This document shows, piece by piece, positions 18,413 through 27,723 of a stretch of DNA of 64,000 bases. A program made the translations under genes and the position numbers. Each line of letters starts with the position of its first letter. The first letter of the stretch is position 1. Source of the DNA: Sediminispirochaeta smaragdinae DSM 11293 (GTDB lineage Bacteria > Spirochaetota > Spirochaetia > DSM-16054 > Sediminispirochaetaceae); the NCBI RefSeq assembly GCF_000143985.1, contig NC_014364.1, forward strand, positions 2,294,001 to 2,358,000. Reading direction: 5' to 3'. The notes under the pieces are model-generated. The model saw only the letters and a list, made by a program, of their open reading frames with translations, was not told where the DNA came from and ran no database searches.

Positions 18413-19930
18413 TTAGGACAAAAACTCCGAAGCGAGAAAGGTCAGATCAATCTCCGGGTAAACGGGATAGCGCTCGAGGAGTGTATGCACCCTTTTCTTT
18501 GCCTTTTCCACAACCTCTTCTTCGATGCCGTATTTCGCCTTTGAAGGTTTGCCCGCGTTTTTACCACTTTCGATAATCTGTGGTCTGGCTGCAGAAAGCA
18601 CATCTTTGATAATCGAGGCGATCTCTTGCATCTCGGGTTTCCCCATTCCAAGGGTTGTTACCGCCGGGGTTCCGATTCGAAGGCCGCTGGTATACCAAGG
18701 GCCGTTGGGATCGAAGGGAAGTGCATTACGATTCAGGGTGATTCCGCACTCCCTAAGCACACTTTCGGCCTGGCGCCCGTTGATGCCGAAACCGGTCACA
18801 TCGAGGAGAAGCAGATGGTTGTCGGTCCCTCCGGTAGCGACAACCATTCCCTCCGCAATACAGGCTTCTGCAAGGGCCTTTGAATTCTCCACAATCTGTT
18901 TTGCGTAGTTCTGAAATTCAGGCCGATTGGCTTCGGTAAAGGCAACGGCCTTTGCGGCAATGACATGAGGCAGGGGACCACCGATTACAAGGGGACATCC
19001 CTTGTCCACGTTTTCCGCGTATTCCGCCTTTGAGAGAATCAAACCACCACGGGGACCCCGTAGGGTTTTATGGGTGGTGCTGGTAACCACATCGGCGAAA
19101 GCAACGGGGTTGTAATCTCCTGTCATCACCTTACCGGCAACAAGGCCTGCAAAGTGGGCCATATCAACCATGAGGACCGCCCCTACCTTATCGGCAATCT
19201 CACGCATACGGCGAAAATTGATCAGCCTCGGATAGGCGCTGTAGCCGGCCAGCAGAATCAACGGTTTTACCTTTTCCGCCATTTTCTCGATTTCATCGTA
19301 GTCGAGTAAGCCGGTTTCCCTATCGACACTGTAGCTGTAGGCATCAAACATCTGTGCGGAGACGTTGAAACGGTAACCGTGGGTAAGATGGCCGCCGGAA
19401 TAGTAATCGAGACCAAGCAACCTTTGATTGCCAAGTTCGACTCTTATCCTATCCCAATCTTCCCGGGAAAGATGTGCAGGATTGGTCTCTCCCATATCTT
19501 CGAGAATCGGTGCCTGAATCTTTGTTGTCAGTATAGCCCAGTAAGCGATTAAGTTGGCGTCTGCGCCACTGTGTGGTTGGACATAGGCATGTTCGGCTCC
19601 GAAAAGTTTTTTTGCTTCTTCGACAGTGTAGCTTTCGATGGCATCCACATTGTCGCATCCTGCATAAAAACGATGGTATGCAAAGCCTTCGGCATATTTA
19701 TCGGTCAAGAGGTTTCCCATTGCCAGCTGGGTGGATAGGCTTGAGTAATTTTCGCTGGCAATCAGCTTAAGATTACTCCGTTGATCGGCCAATTCCTGTA
19801 CAATTGAGGCGGCGGTCTGGGGGGATACCTCCCCGACCTTTTCCAACGAAGCGACATATGCAAGAAATCCGGCGTCAATGGTTTCCGGATCACGGCCTTT
19901 GAGATATGCACTCAGTGCTTTGTTTCCCAT
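18413..19930 (-). CDS. glyA: Serine hydroxymethyltransferase, long form
   Basis: A PLP enzyme interconverting serine and glycine with tetrahydrofolate. The lysine is K288 in STTHKTLRGPRGG. The protein is 505 aa, longer than the usual 415-430; extra sequence lies around residues 130-170 (after the GADANLIAY segment) and at both ends, a form also known in treponemes. AAGGAG 6 nt before the ATG fixes the start at 19930. It links the serA-serC and gcv branches of the first operon although it is a separate unit. Confidence 0.95.
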   Translation of the reverse strand: MGNKALSAYLKGRDPETIDAGFLAYVASLEKVGEVSPQTAASIVQELADQRSNLKLIASENYSSLSTQLAMGNLLTDKYAEGFAYHRFYAGCDNVDAIESYTVEEAKKLFGAEHAYVQPHSGADANLIAYWAILTTKIQAPILEDMGETNPAHLSREDWDRIRVELGNQRLLGLDYYSGGHLTHGYRFNVSAQMFDAYSYSVDRETGLLDYDEIEKMAEKVKPLILLAGYSAYPRLINFRRMREIADKVGAVLMVDMAHFAGLVAGKVMTGDYNPVAFADVVTSTTHKTLRGPRGGLILSKAEYAENVDKGCPLVIGGPLPHVIAAKAVAFTEANRPEFQNYAKQIVENSKALAEACIAEGMVVATGGTDNHLLLLDVTGFGINGRQAESVLRECGITLNRNALPFDPNGPWYTSGLRIGTPAVTTLGMGKPEMQEIASIIKDVLSAARPQIIESGKNAGKPSKAKYGIEEEVVEKAKKRVHTLLERYPVYPEIDLTFLASEFLS

Positions 19931-20108
19931 CAGAAGCTCCTTGTAAAATTTGGATTTGCGCAATCTTTTGTCAATAAAACAATGTATATGTAAAAAAAAA
20001 CAGCGAACAATTCGCTTTTCGTAAACAGTATATCGGAAAGAAATTTTCTGTTCAAGTCCCTTAGCCCGTACGATCTGCCAAAAGAAAAAATGATTATTAT
20101 ATGCGATT

Positions 20109-20143
20109 AAAAAAGCCGTCGGACAGGGACCGACGGCTTTTTT
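20109..20143 (-). terminator. Bidirectional-type terminator after valS
   Basis: A perfect 10-bp stem (20113-20122 with 20130-20139, AAGCCGTCGG arm) flanked by A-runs and T-runs on both strands. It lies just past the valS stop and about 180 nt upstream of glyA. The rest of 19931-20108 is AT-rich; it holds a TTGACA on the minus strand close to the glyA start but no convincing -10. Confidence 0.88.
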
Positions 20144-20146
20144 ATG

Positions 20147-22792
20147 CTATCCACGCAGATCGTGAAGATAGCTTCTGATCTTTTTCGTACGATCGGAAAA
20201 CTCCTGAAGCTTCATCCTTTCTTTTTCGACAACATCGACAGGCGCATTGGCAAGGAATTTTTCATTGGCAAGCTTCTTTTGGGTCGAAGATTCCAGACCT
20301 TCGAGCTTTGCAAGCTCTTTTTCAAGTTTACCCAACTCTTTTTCTACATCGATAGCACCGCGAAGATCGACAAACACCTCAAAACCAACCCCCGCAACAG
20401 GGATGGCTCCGCCGCTTTTGGGTCGAGCGTCGGAAAATACAAGCGCTCCTGCACCGGTCAGACGGCGAATCAATTCTTCATGCTGGGTAAAGAAATCGGT
20501 AGCGAAGAAATCTTTATCCGTGCGAACATGGACATCGACCTTTTTTTCAGGAGAAACGGTAAATTCGCTGCGAACGGTTCTGGTAAAACGAATAAGCTCT
20601 TGGAGGGCCGAAAAACAGCGCGCCGTCTTTTCATCCCTGCGCGATTCTCTCCAGACGGGATAGGCGGCGGTAATGACATCACCTTTTGTTCCCGGCAGCT
20701 TTTGGTAGATTTCCTCGGTGATAAAACTGAGAAAGGGATGCGCAAGACGCATCGACTCTTCCAGCACCTGCATGAGAAGCGTCACTGCCCGGTTCTTTTC
20801 ATCATCGTCATCACTGTAAAGGCTGAGTTTACTGGCCTCTATATACCAGTCGCAAAAATCGCTCCAGAAAAATTCATATACAGCATTGGCAGCATCGTTA
20901 AACCGGTAACTCTCCATGGCCTTTGCCACGGCGGCTGAGGCCTCATTTAATCGGTGGAAAATCCAACGATCAAGAGGCTTTCGTTCAACACTTTCAGGAT
21001 CTAAAAGTTCCCGTCCTTCCAGGTTCATCAGGAGAAAACGAGTAGCGTTCCATATTTTGTTTGCGAACTTCGATCCAAATTTAAAATCATCCTTGGCGAG
21101 AAGAATATCCTGCCCCTGAGCGGCAAGGAAGGCAAGCGTGAATTTCATGGCGTCGGCACCGAACTCATCGACGATCTCCAAGGGGTCCATGCCGTTACCA
21201 AGGCTCTTGGACATCTTTCGTCCCTGCTTATCCCTCACAAGGCCCGTTATGTAGATGTCGCGGAAAGGCACCTCACCGAGAAACTCAAGACTGGACATGA
21301 TCATCCTTGCGACCCAGAAAAAGATGATGTCGTAGCCCGTTACAAGGCTACTGGTCGGAAAAAATCGTTTCAAATCCTCGCTTTTTTCCGGCCATCCGAG
21401 GGTCGAAAAAGGCCAAAGCCAGCTGGAAAACCAGGTATCCAGTACATCCGGATCCTGCCGAAGCGAAGAGGAACCACAGGCGCTACAGGTCGAAGGATCT
21501 TCACGGCAGACCATCATCTGGCCGCAGTCGTTACAATACCAAACGGGAATACGGTGCCCCCACCAAAGCTGGCGGCTTATACACCAGTCCCGAATGTTTT
21601 TCAGCCAACTTGTATAGGTGTTCTCCCATTTTTTCGGATAAAAGCGAACCTCATCCTTTTCCCACGCTGCCAGTGCCTTATCCGCGAGGCTCTTCATGCG
21701 TACGAACCACTGCTCGCTCATATAGGGTTCGATGACGGTATCGCAACGGTAGCAATGGCCGACCTGATGGAGGTGTTCCTTGTCTCCGATATAAACGCCC
21801 TCGGCCTTCAGTGCCTCGATAACCGCCTTTCTTGCGGTACTCACGTCCATACCGCGAAAAGGCTCGGGAACGGCGTCCGACAGGAGCCCGTCCGGTGTAA
21901 GAATGTTGATTTTTTCAAGGTTGTGGCGTCCTGCAATTTCCCAGTCGTTTGGATCATGGGCCGGTGTGATCTTTACCGCACCACTGCCGAACTCCCGATC
22001 GACATAGGCATCGGCAATAACGGGAATCTCACGGTTCGTAAGAGGAAGCTTCACCATTTTACCGACTACACTGCGGTAACGATCGTCTTCGGGATGAACA
22101 GCCACAGCGGTATCACCAAACATGGTTTCGGGACGGGTTGTTGCGATCTCCAGTTTACCGCTGCCATCGGCAAGGGGGTAATAGTAGCGGTAGAGCCTTC
22201 CCGCAACCTCTTTGTGATCGACCTCATCGTCAGAGAGAGCGGTTCCACAACTGGGGCACCAGTTTACGAGGTAGTTGCCTCGATAGATCAGTCCCCGCTC
22301 GTAGAGGCTAACGAACACCTCTCTGACAGCCTTGCTCAGCCCCTCATCCAGGGTAAAGCGTTCTCTGCTCCAATCGCAGGAAGCCCCAATTTTCTTGAGC
22401 TGGCGGATAATGACTGCATGGTGTTCCTCTTTTACCTTCCAGGTCTCCTCAAGAAACTTTTCCCGTCCCAGTTCTCTACGGCTGGTTCCCTTTGCACGCA
22501 GCCGTTTTTCCACAACATTTTGGGTGGCGATACCTGCATGATCGGTTCCCGGAAGCCAAAGGGTCGGTCTACCGGTCATGCGGTAGTAACGGATCAAAAT
22601 ATCCTGAAGTGAATTATTCAAACCGTGTCCCATATGGAGGACACCGGTAACATTTGGAGGAGGTATGACAATGACAAAGGGTTTTCCTTTTCCATCAGAA
22701 GGCTTAAACGCCCCTTCGTCCATCCAGTGTTGATAAATTCGTTCTTCAAACTCCTTTGGGTCATACGCCTTTGCAAGCTCAATAGCTTTCAT
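20147..22792 (-). CDS. valS: Valyl-tRNA synthetase
   Basis: An 881-aa class I synthetase. HIGH-type motif HMGH in PNVTGVLHMGHGLN (about residue 46), a zinc-like CxxC in the insert (VWYCNDCGQMMVC), KMSKS in GRKMSKSLGNG, and a C-terminal coiled coil (about 820-880) rich in EKELGKLEKELAKLE. AAGGAG precedes tandem ATG codons at 22792 and 22795. It is transcribed alone and divergently from the PCMT-like gene. Confidence 0.96.
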   Translation of the reverse strand: MKAIELAKAYDPKEFEERIYQHWMDEGAFKPSDGKGKPFVIVIPPPNVTGVLHMGHGLNNSLQDILIRYYRMTGRPTLWLPGTDHAGIATQNVVEKRLRAKGTSRRELGREKFLEETWKVKEEHHAVIIRQLKKIGASCDWSRERFTLDEGLSKAVREVFVSLYERGLIYRGNYLVNWCPSCGTALSDDEVDHKEVAGRLYRYYYPLADGSGKLEIATTRPETMFGDTAVAVHPEDDRYRSVVGKMVKLPLTNREIPVIADAYVDREFGSGAVKITPAHDPNDWEIAGRHNLEKINILTPDGLLSDAVPEPFRGMDVSTARKAVIEALKAEGVYIGDKEHLHQVGHCYRCDTVIEPYMSEQWFVRMKSLADKALAAWEKDEVRFYPKKWENTYTSWLKNIRDWCISRQLWWGHRIPVWYCNDCGQMMVCREDPSTCSACGSSSLRQDPDVLDTWFSSWLWPFSTLGWPEKSEDLKRFFPTSSLVTGYDIIFFWVARMIMSSLEFLGEVPFRDIYITGLVRDKQGRKMSKSLGNGMDPLEIVDEFGADAMKFTLAFLAAQGQDILLAKDDFKFGSKFANKIWNATRFLLMNLEGRELLDPESVERKPLDRWIFHRLNEASAAVAKAMESYRFNDAANAVYEFFWSDFCDWYIEASKLSLYSDDDDEKNRAVTLLMQVLEESMRLAHPFLSFITEEIYQKLPGTKGDVITAAYPVWRESRRDEKTARCFSALQELIRFTRTVRSEFTVSPEKKVDVHVRTDKDFFATDFFTQHEELIRRLTGAGALVFSDARPKSGGAIPVAGVGFEVFVDLRGAIDVEKELGKLEKELAKLEGLESSTQKKLANEKFLANAPVDVVEKERMKLQEFSDRTKKIRSYLHDLRG

Positions 22793-22899
22793 CATACCTC
22801 TCCTTATCGGCGAACAGAATGCCAAAAATAGTAGCAGAATCACCGTCTATGGGCAACACGGTTTGCCACGGAGTCTGAGACTGATATATACTTGTCTTC

Positions 22900-23649
22900 A
22901 TGAGTGATCTTCATCGGAAAAGCTTTTCCATATTTTTTTTCATTACGTTATCGGCGTTATCGGTAGTTTCATTGTTTGTCACAGGTGGACTGTGGGCTCA
23001 GCAGCAGACAGAAACGCATTCCCTTGTTGAATCCGTCAGGGAAAATCACTTTATCAGTGAAGCAATGGCTCGCGCCATTGCTGCGGTTCCAAGAGGTCGC
23101 TTTTTCCCCGAAACCCTTGCCGATTTTATCGATGAAGATCGTCCCCTTCCTGATTCAGATGCAGGGATTACTCCGGCCCCCTCTTTTGTTGCTGTGATTT
23201 TGGATCATTTGGAAATAGGCAAGGGAACGAGGCTGCTGATCATCGGAAGAGGAGGAGGATATACGGCCGCCGTTGCAGCGACGCTGGGTGCTGATGTGCT
23301 GTTGATCGAAGAAAGCAAAGGTGCGGCACGTTATCGTGCAATTCTGAATGAACTGGAACTTCCCGTTACCGTTATTGAGGGAAGTTGGAACGACGAAGCC
23401 GTACAAAACCGTCTTAACCGTGAAAAGGGAAAATTCGATGCCCTCTTTGTTCATGCCGGGGTCGATCAGATACCCGAACAGATGTCGTCTCTTCTTGCTC
23501 CAAGGGGGGCGGCAGCCTTTCCTTTTAACGATAATGACGGCATGCAGAATTGCATCATTTACAAAAAAGAGGAGGAGCCAAGCTTCTCTATCGAGCATGT
23601 GCCGCAAACCATTTTTGAGATGCTGGAAAATCCATGGTCGCTTTTATAA
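22900..23649 (+). CDS. Exported or membrane-anchored PCMT-like methyltransferase
   Basis: A 249-aa protein with an N-terminal hydrophobic segment (about residues 9-32), then a domain like protein-L-isoaspartate O-methyltransferase: MARAIAAVPRGRFFP, a SAM-binding strand LLIIGRGGGYTAAVAA, and an acidic ILLIEE-type strand. Classical PCMT is cytosolic and repairs isoaspartate. The leader peptide is odd because SAM is not available outside the membrane, so the domain may face the cytoplasm or have lost catalysis. The SAM loop here is GRGGGY instead of the usual GxGSGY. Confidence 0.78.
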   Translation: MSDLHRKSFSIFFFITLSALSVVSLFVTGGLWAQQQTETHSLVESVRENHFISEAMARAIAAVPRGRFFPETLADFIDEDRPLPDSDAGITPAPSFVAVILDHLEIGKGTRLLIIGRGGGYTAAVAATLGADVLLIEESKGAARYRAILNELELPVTVIEGSWNDEAVQNRLNREKGKFDALFVHAGVDQIPEQMSSLLAPRGAAAFPFNDNDGMQNCIIYKKEEEPSFSIEHVPQTIFEMLENPWSLL

Positions 23650-23655
23650 GCGGGC

Positions 23656-24891
23656 TTAGCGGTTGAGCACGCTCCCGCGCTTTCTTGCCCTGGCGATTTT
23701 TTCCATCTTACGATAGTACTTTGCCTGTTTTTCGATCTCTTCAATGTCGGTAATGTGAATCTTATTATCGATGATTTTCAGCCGCTGGTTGCTGAAAAGT
23801 TGTTTTACAACTTGATTCCCTTCTCCCTTACTGAGCCCGACCATGTTGACAAGTTCTTTGGGTCCAAAATCAAAGGTATATGCCTTGTTGCTGATCGGGA
23901 CCCGAAGTTTTTCCAGCTGGATCGAAAGGGCGTCGTACATCCGCCCCATGGGATCGGAAATCTGGGTATTGGCAAGCTGTTTGTAGATAAACCAAATTCG
24001 TTCGGAAAGAAGTTGCGTCAGGCGGGTAATCAGCTGAGGCTGACTGGCAACCATACGTTTGAAGTTGGCCTTGTTAACGGCAAGAAGAACCGCCTCTTCG
24101 TGAGCGATGGCTGAAGCACTTCGGGGTTTATTTTCCAAAAGGCTCATCTCCCCGAAGATATCTCCCGGCTTCAAAAGGGCAAGCATTACCTCGTTATTGT
24201 TGACAATCTTGGTTATCTTTACGTTTCCCTTCTGAATAATATAGAGCTCTTTCCCTGGCTGCCCTTCAGAAAAAATCATCGTCTCTTTCGGATATGTACG
24301 GTTAAACTCGTCGGTGCTTCCGTCGAGGTATACGGCCTTTGCGTAGGGGTGAATTTTCGCCATTCGTTCCTTCGCAACCCGTATGTTTTCTCCGGTCGGA
24401 CAATACTTTATGTATTGATGATAGGCATAATAGGCCTGATTGTAACTGCTTTGTTTTGCATAATACTCGGCAACCTCAAAAAGGTGTTTTTCGTTAACCA
24501 GGCCGCTGTTCCCTTTAAGCGTAAGGCGTGCAAGAGCTTCGTCGAGATAGCGCATCTTTTTGCTGAATTGCTGGATGATTTTCATCGCCACCGGAGTATT
24601 ACGCTCAATGAGAAGGCCATACTGATCGCGATGTACCTGAATGAGCATAACATCGCTTAAAGCACGTGCCGTCTCTATATGGCTATGGCTGGACATTGTC
24701 GAAACAACGCCGAAGAAATCTCCTGGATGAAGAAGATTCCCCCCTTCCTCTTCGACAACTTCGATTTCTTTACTGATCCGAACGGTTCCGGACCTGATGA
24801 TATAAAAATAGTCGGCCTTTTGTTTGCCTTCGACGATGATATAAGAGTCTTTCTTAAAATTAACCAACGAAAGCTGTAACGGATTATTCAT
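23656..24891 (-). CDS. Double cyclic-nucleotide-binding domain protein
   Basis: A 411-aa protein with two CAP-like domains: residues 8-115 (YIIRSGTVRISK, HPGDFFGVVS) and about 205-320 (LYIIQKGNVKI, KPGDIFGEMSLLENKPRSAS). Between them lies a TPR-like pair of helices (EVAEYYAKQSSYNQAYYAYHQY). The second domain has the GEMSLLENKPRSAS phosphate cassette, so it may bind a cyclic nucleotide; the first is degenerate there. A basic winged-helix-like tail (about 335-411) may bind DNA. Convergent with the PCMT-like gene with a 6-nt gap. Target genes are unknown. Confidence 0.82.
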   Translation of the reverse strand: MNNPLQLSLVNFKKDSYIIVEGKQKADYFYIIRSGTVRISKEIEVVEEEGGNLLHPGDFFGVVSTMSSHSHIETARALSDVMLIQVHRDQYGLLIERNTPVAMKIIQQFSKKMRYLDEALARLTLKGNSGLVNEKHLFEVAEYYAKQSSYNQAYYAYHQYIKYCPTGENIRVAKERMAKIHPYAKAVYLDGSTDEFNRTYPKETMIFSEGQPGKELYIIQKGNVKITKIVNNNEVMLALLKPGDIFGEMSLLENKPRSASAIAHEEAVLLAVNKANFKRMVASQPQLITRLTQLLSERIWFIYKQLANTQISDPMGRMYDALSIQLEKLRVPISNKAYTFDFGPKELVNMVGLSKGEGNQVVKQLFSNQRLKIIDNKIHITDIEEIEKQAKYYRKMEKIARARKRGSVLNR

Positions 24892-24968
24892 ACACTTCCC
24901 GGTTTATCTGGTTAGGGTCAAGTATAGGATTGCGAACGTTCATTTGTCAATGATGGGAGCACCTTTCG

Positions 24969-26630
24969 CTACCACCACCCCACTACTTCCATATCTTTCC
25001 ACACTGCACGGTAACTTTCAATACTCCGGCTGTACTCTTCATGTATCGATTGGAGAGAATAGTTGCGTTCATAGCGAACGACCCGCGCCTGAGGATCTGC
25101 GGGACGTAGTTCGATGATTCCCCTCGAAAGATCGATATGCTGATTATCCAGGTTCCCGAAGTAATAGTCACGAGGATTATCTATCAAGACGACCTCTCCG
25201 CTCTGCATACCATCCCCAAGAGCGGGATCGACAGGAACCCAGCCAAACTTCTCAAGGTAGAATTCGGCCCAATAATGGCGACGGCTCTTTTTGTCCCCAT
25301 AAACAATAAAACCTGCGACAGGTCTTGCTGGGATCCCGGCGGCACGACAAAGGGTCACATAGGCCATGGCGTAGTCATAGGAATCGCCTCTCCCCTGTTC
25401 AACTGCATCGCGTACATTTTTGGCGGGGGCACGAGAGTACGTAAGCTTTTCCAGAAGATAGTCATAAAGGGCCCGGGCCGCTGCCCAGGGCGAAGCCGCC
25501 CTTCTCGCCTGTCTGGATGCCGCTGCGGTAAAAAACTCATCGTCTGCGGGTATTATGACATTCGAAGCGGTGTACCGGCGAAACAGCGAACTTTCTCTAT
25601 CGTATGTTGCGACCGATCGCTCGTGTATATCGGTTTCGATGCTGTAGCGGTCGAACCAATAGGTCTGTTCAAGTCGATACGTAGTCCAGGGGTCAAAATC
25701 GGAGAGGTGATAGCGCATCACCCCTCGATAGTCCCTCCACAACGGTTCCGGTTCATGGATCCCTTCGATTCCCCGTTGGGCACAGGATTTACTGATGGCG
25801 GGCACCCATATCTCCATGGAAGCCTGACCAGATGATCTGACCTGGCTGATTTCAACCCCGTAAGCGACCTGATATCCCTTCATCCTGGGATATCGCTTTG
25901 TTCCTACGGGATTAGTTACCTCAAAGTAAATGCTGTTGCTCTCCCCTCGGTCTGTTGTTACCACAACCCCTCCGGGGGATGCCCCATCTGGTACCCTGAC
26001 CCGGAGTTCCTGATCATTCCAGGAAAGATAATCAAAATCGATGGAAGAGCAGGCAATAGTGGTATCGGTACGTTCCTCTTCCCGCTTCTCATTCTCGGCA
26101 CCGCTAAAAAACTGAAAAAGGACCTCTCCTTCCTGCCTCTCAAAACCGAAATTCATGCCGCGGATGGTAATTTCTGTTCCCACCGGTCCGGTTTCCGGTG
26201 AAATGGAATCGATATAGGGAACTCCAGGTTCTACCGGCCCCTCAAGGACAAGAGGAATATGGCTCTTGTTGGTAAAAAGCAAACCATTACTAGCGCCCTT
26301 ATCATTCTTTACAAAAACTCGTCCCGAACCTACATCTTCCGGAATAATCAGAATGATCTGATTCTCACTCCAGCTTTTGTAGGCAGAACGAGTGGGACGT
26401 ATTCCCGCAATGATCACCTCGCTGTCCCGGTCGAAGTTCCCGAAATGGGATCCTGAAATGGTCAGCAGGGCCCCAGGAAGAGCTGCAGCAGGTTCGATGC
26501 TCTCTATTGCCGGTTTTACGGAGCTATGTAGATAGACCTGAAGAAAAAGGGCTATCAGAGCCAGCAAAAATACAACGGGAAGCAATGCAGAATGAAAAAT
26601 CAAGTGGTGTGCGCTTTTTTTGAAGTTCAT
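24969..26630 (-). CDS. Membrane-anchored IPT/TIG and transglutaminase-like protein
   Basis: A 553-aa protein with one N-terminal membrane segment (residues 13-35), two IPT/TIG Ig-like domains (about 38-115 and 130-235), and a transglutaminase-like cysteine protease core. The core shows the Cys in CRAAGIPARPVAGF, the His in RRHYWAEFYLE and the Asp in VPVDPALGDG, so the triad is intact. It probably acts in the periplasm on proteins or peptidoglycan. Its start overlaps the upstream secreted protein by 4 nt. The upstream sigma/anti-sigma pair suggests induction by envelope stress. Confidence 0.88.
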   Translation of the reverse strand: MNFKKSAHHLIFHSALLPVVFLLALIALFLQVYLHSSVKPAIESIEPAAALPGALLTISGSHFGNFDRDSEVIIAGIRPTRSAYKSWSENQIILIIPEDVGSGRVFVKNDKGASNGLLFTNKSHIPLVLEGPVEPGVPYIDSISPETGPVGTEITIRGMNFGFERQEGEVLFQFFSGAENEKREEERTDTTIACSSIDFDYLSWNDQELRVRVPDGASPGGVVVTTDRGESNSIYFEVTNPVGTKRYPRMKGYQVAYGVEISQVRSSGQASMEIWVPAISKSCAQRGIEGIHEPEPLWRDYRGVMRYHLSDFDPWTTYRLEQTYWFDRYSIETDIHERSVATYDRESSLFRRYTASNVIIPADDEFFTAAASRQARRAASPWAAARALYDYLLEKLTYSRAPAKNVRDAVEQGRGDSYDYAMAYVTLCRAAGIPARPVAGFIVYGDKKSRRHYWAEFYLEKFGWVPVDPALGDGMQSGEVVLIDNPRDYYFGNLDNQHIDLSRGIIELRPADPQARVVRYERNYSLQSIHEEYSRSIESYRAVWKDMEVVGWW

Positions 26631-27133
26631 GGTGTATAAGGTACTACGCTAATCTCCAATTGTATGGTGTATATATTCTGTTTTTGATCCATGGCCCTGC
26701 CCAACGGGAAAAAAATAACCGGTTCTCCGGGTCTTACGGGCAGGCTCTTCATTGTGCTGTAATATCTTACCCCGGATGATGCCTCTGACTGGGCCCAAAC
26801 CTCTCCCTTTGCCACGAGCAAAATGGTCCTGTCCTCGTTCATGTAAGGGATAATATCGGCAAAGATAATAACATTTTCCCCGGTCAGTTTCACCTGTACC
26901 GCCCGACCGCTGATGGTAACCTTTTTACTTTCGGTATGCCACACATTCTTGTTGTTTGGTTCGCTCACGCTGGCGGCAATATAAACGGAAAGGGCATTTT
27001 CCTGGAGGTAATGAAGCAACTCCCCCGGCCCCTCAGGACCGGGAGCCTGATTTTCCTGTGCAAAACCTGGTACAAGGAACGATAGCATCGACAGAATGAC
27101 AAGGTTCAGAGTCGTTACCCTGGCAACCATCAC
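26627..27133 (-). CDS. Secreted hypothetical protein
   Basis: A 168-aa protein with a clear signal peptide (ending PGFAQ at about residue 25). The mature part is rich in beta strands and carries no known motif. It starts at GTG or the next ATG, overlapping the anti-sigma stop, and ends inside the transglutaminase start. Being between an anti-sigma factor and an envelope transglutaminase suggests a periplasmic partner of one of them, by inference only. Confidence 0.7.
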   Translation of the reverse strand: MMVARVTTLNLVILSMLSFLVPGFAQENQAPGPEGPGELLHYLQENALSVYIAASVSEPNNKNVWHTESKKVTISGRAVQVKLTGENVIIFADIIPYMNEDRTILLVAKGEVWAQSEASSGVRYYSTMKSLPVRPGEPVIFFPLGRAMDQKQNIYTIQLEISVVPYTP

Positions 27134-27723
27134 CTTGATTCGCCCCCTCTATAATCAGCAGCCCTCAGCAACTGAGGTTCTCCATGAACGGTAAAATTCG
27201 ATTTCCGAGGAAGTTCTATCCTGACTTCAATAGACCCACCGCTGTTTTCAAGCAAATCGAAGATCTGCTGTACATTTGGGTTTTCAGACATGGAAGACGC
27301 AGACGATGATGTCAATGTTTCAAGTCCCTGAGAATAGCCCTTTTCATCGGCAATTGGCATGCCCACTTCTCCGGTCCCGGAGGGCGTAATCCCCCGAATA
27401 AAAATAAAGCCCGAAAGAAAAACCAGACAAAGCAGGGCCGCCATAGCCATCGGAGCGGGAATAGAAAAGCGCCTGTTCCAGAATCCCCGCTCGGAACCGG
27501 GCAACAGGAGGTGATCCAAACGAGCGGCAACCCTCCTCTCTATCCTATCGATTACCTCGGGGCGAGGCTCGGCGGCAGAAAGATCGGCCGAAAGCTTTTG
27601 AAGGCGAGAAACTCGTAAACGGCACTGCTCACACTGTGCTATATGAGCCTCGACCTTCTCTTTCCAATGGGCGTCAAGCTCACCATCAACATAAGAAGAT
27701 AGAATCTGATCATCAACGCACAT
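27130..27723 (-). CDS. Anti-sigma factor with zinc-finger (zf-HC2) domain
   Basis: A protein of about 197 aa. The N-terminus shows YVDGELDAHW and the ZAS-type zinc site H-x3-C-x2-C in AHIAQCEQCRLRV (about residue 30). One membrane segment follows (about 95-118). The rest is probably periplasmic. The family binds and blocks its cognate ECF sigma factor. The ATG at 27723 has GGGGAAG at good spacing and overlaps the sigma gene end. Confidence 0.87.
   Translation of the reverse strand: MCVDDQILSSYVDGELDAHWKEKVEAHIAQCEQCRLRVSRLQKLSADLSAAEPRPEVIDRIERRVAARLDHLLLPGSERGFWNRRFSIPAPMAMAALLCLVFLSGFIFIRGITPSGTGEVGMPIADEKGYSQGLETLTSSSASSMSENPNVQQIFDLLENSGGSIEVRIELPRKSNFTVHGEPQLLRAADYRGGESR

Noticed and set aside
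19931-20108. Glycine riboswitch or other leader RNA upstream of glyA, and likewise in 9862-10004 upstream of serA
   Set aside because: No tandem glycine aptamer-like core or terminator/antiterminator pair could be traced; both stretches are simply AT-rich.
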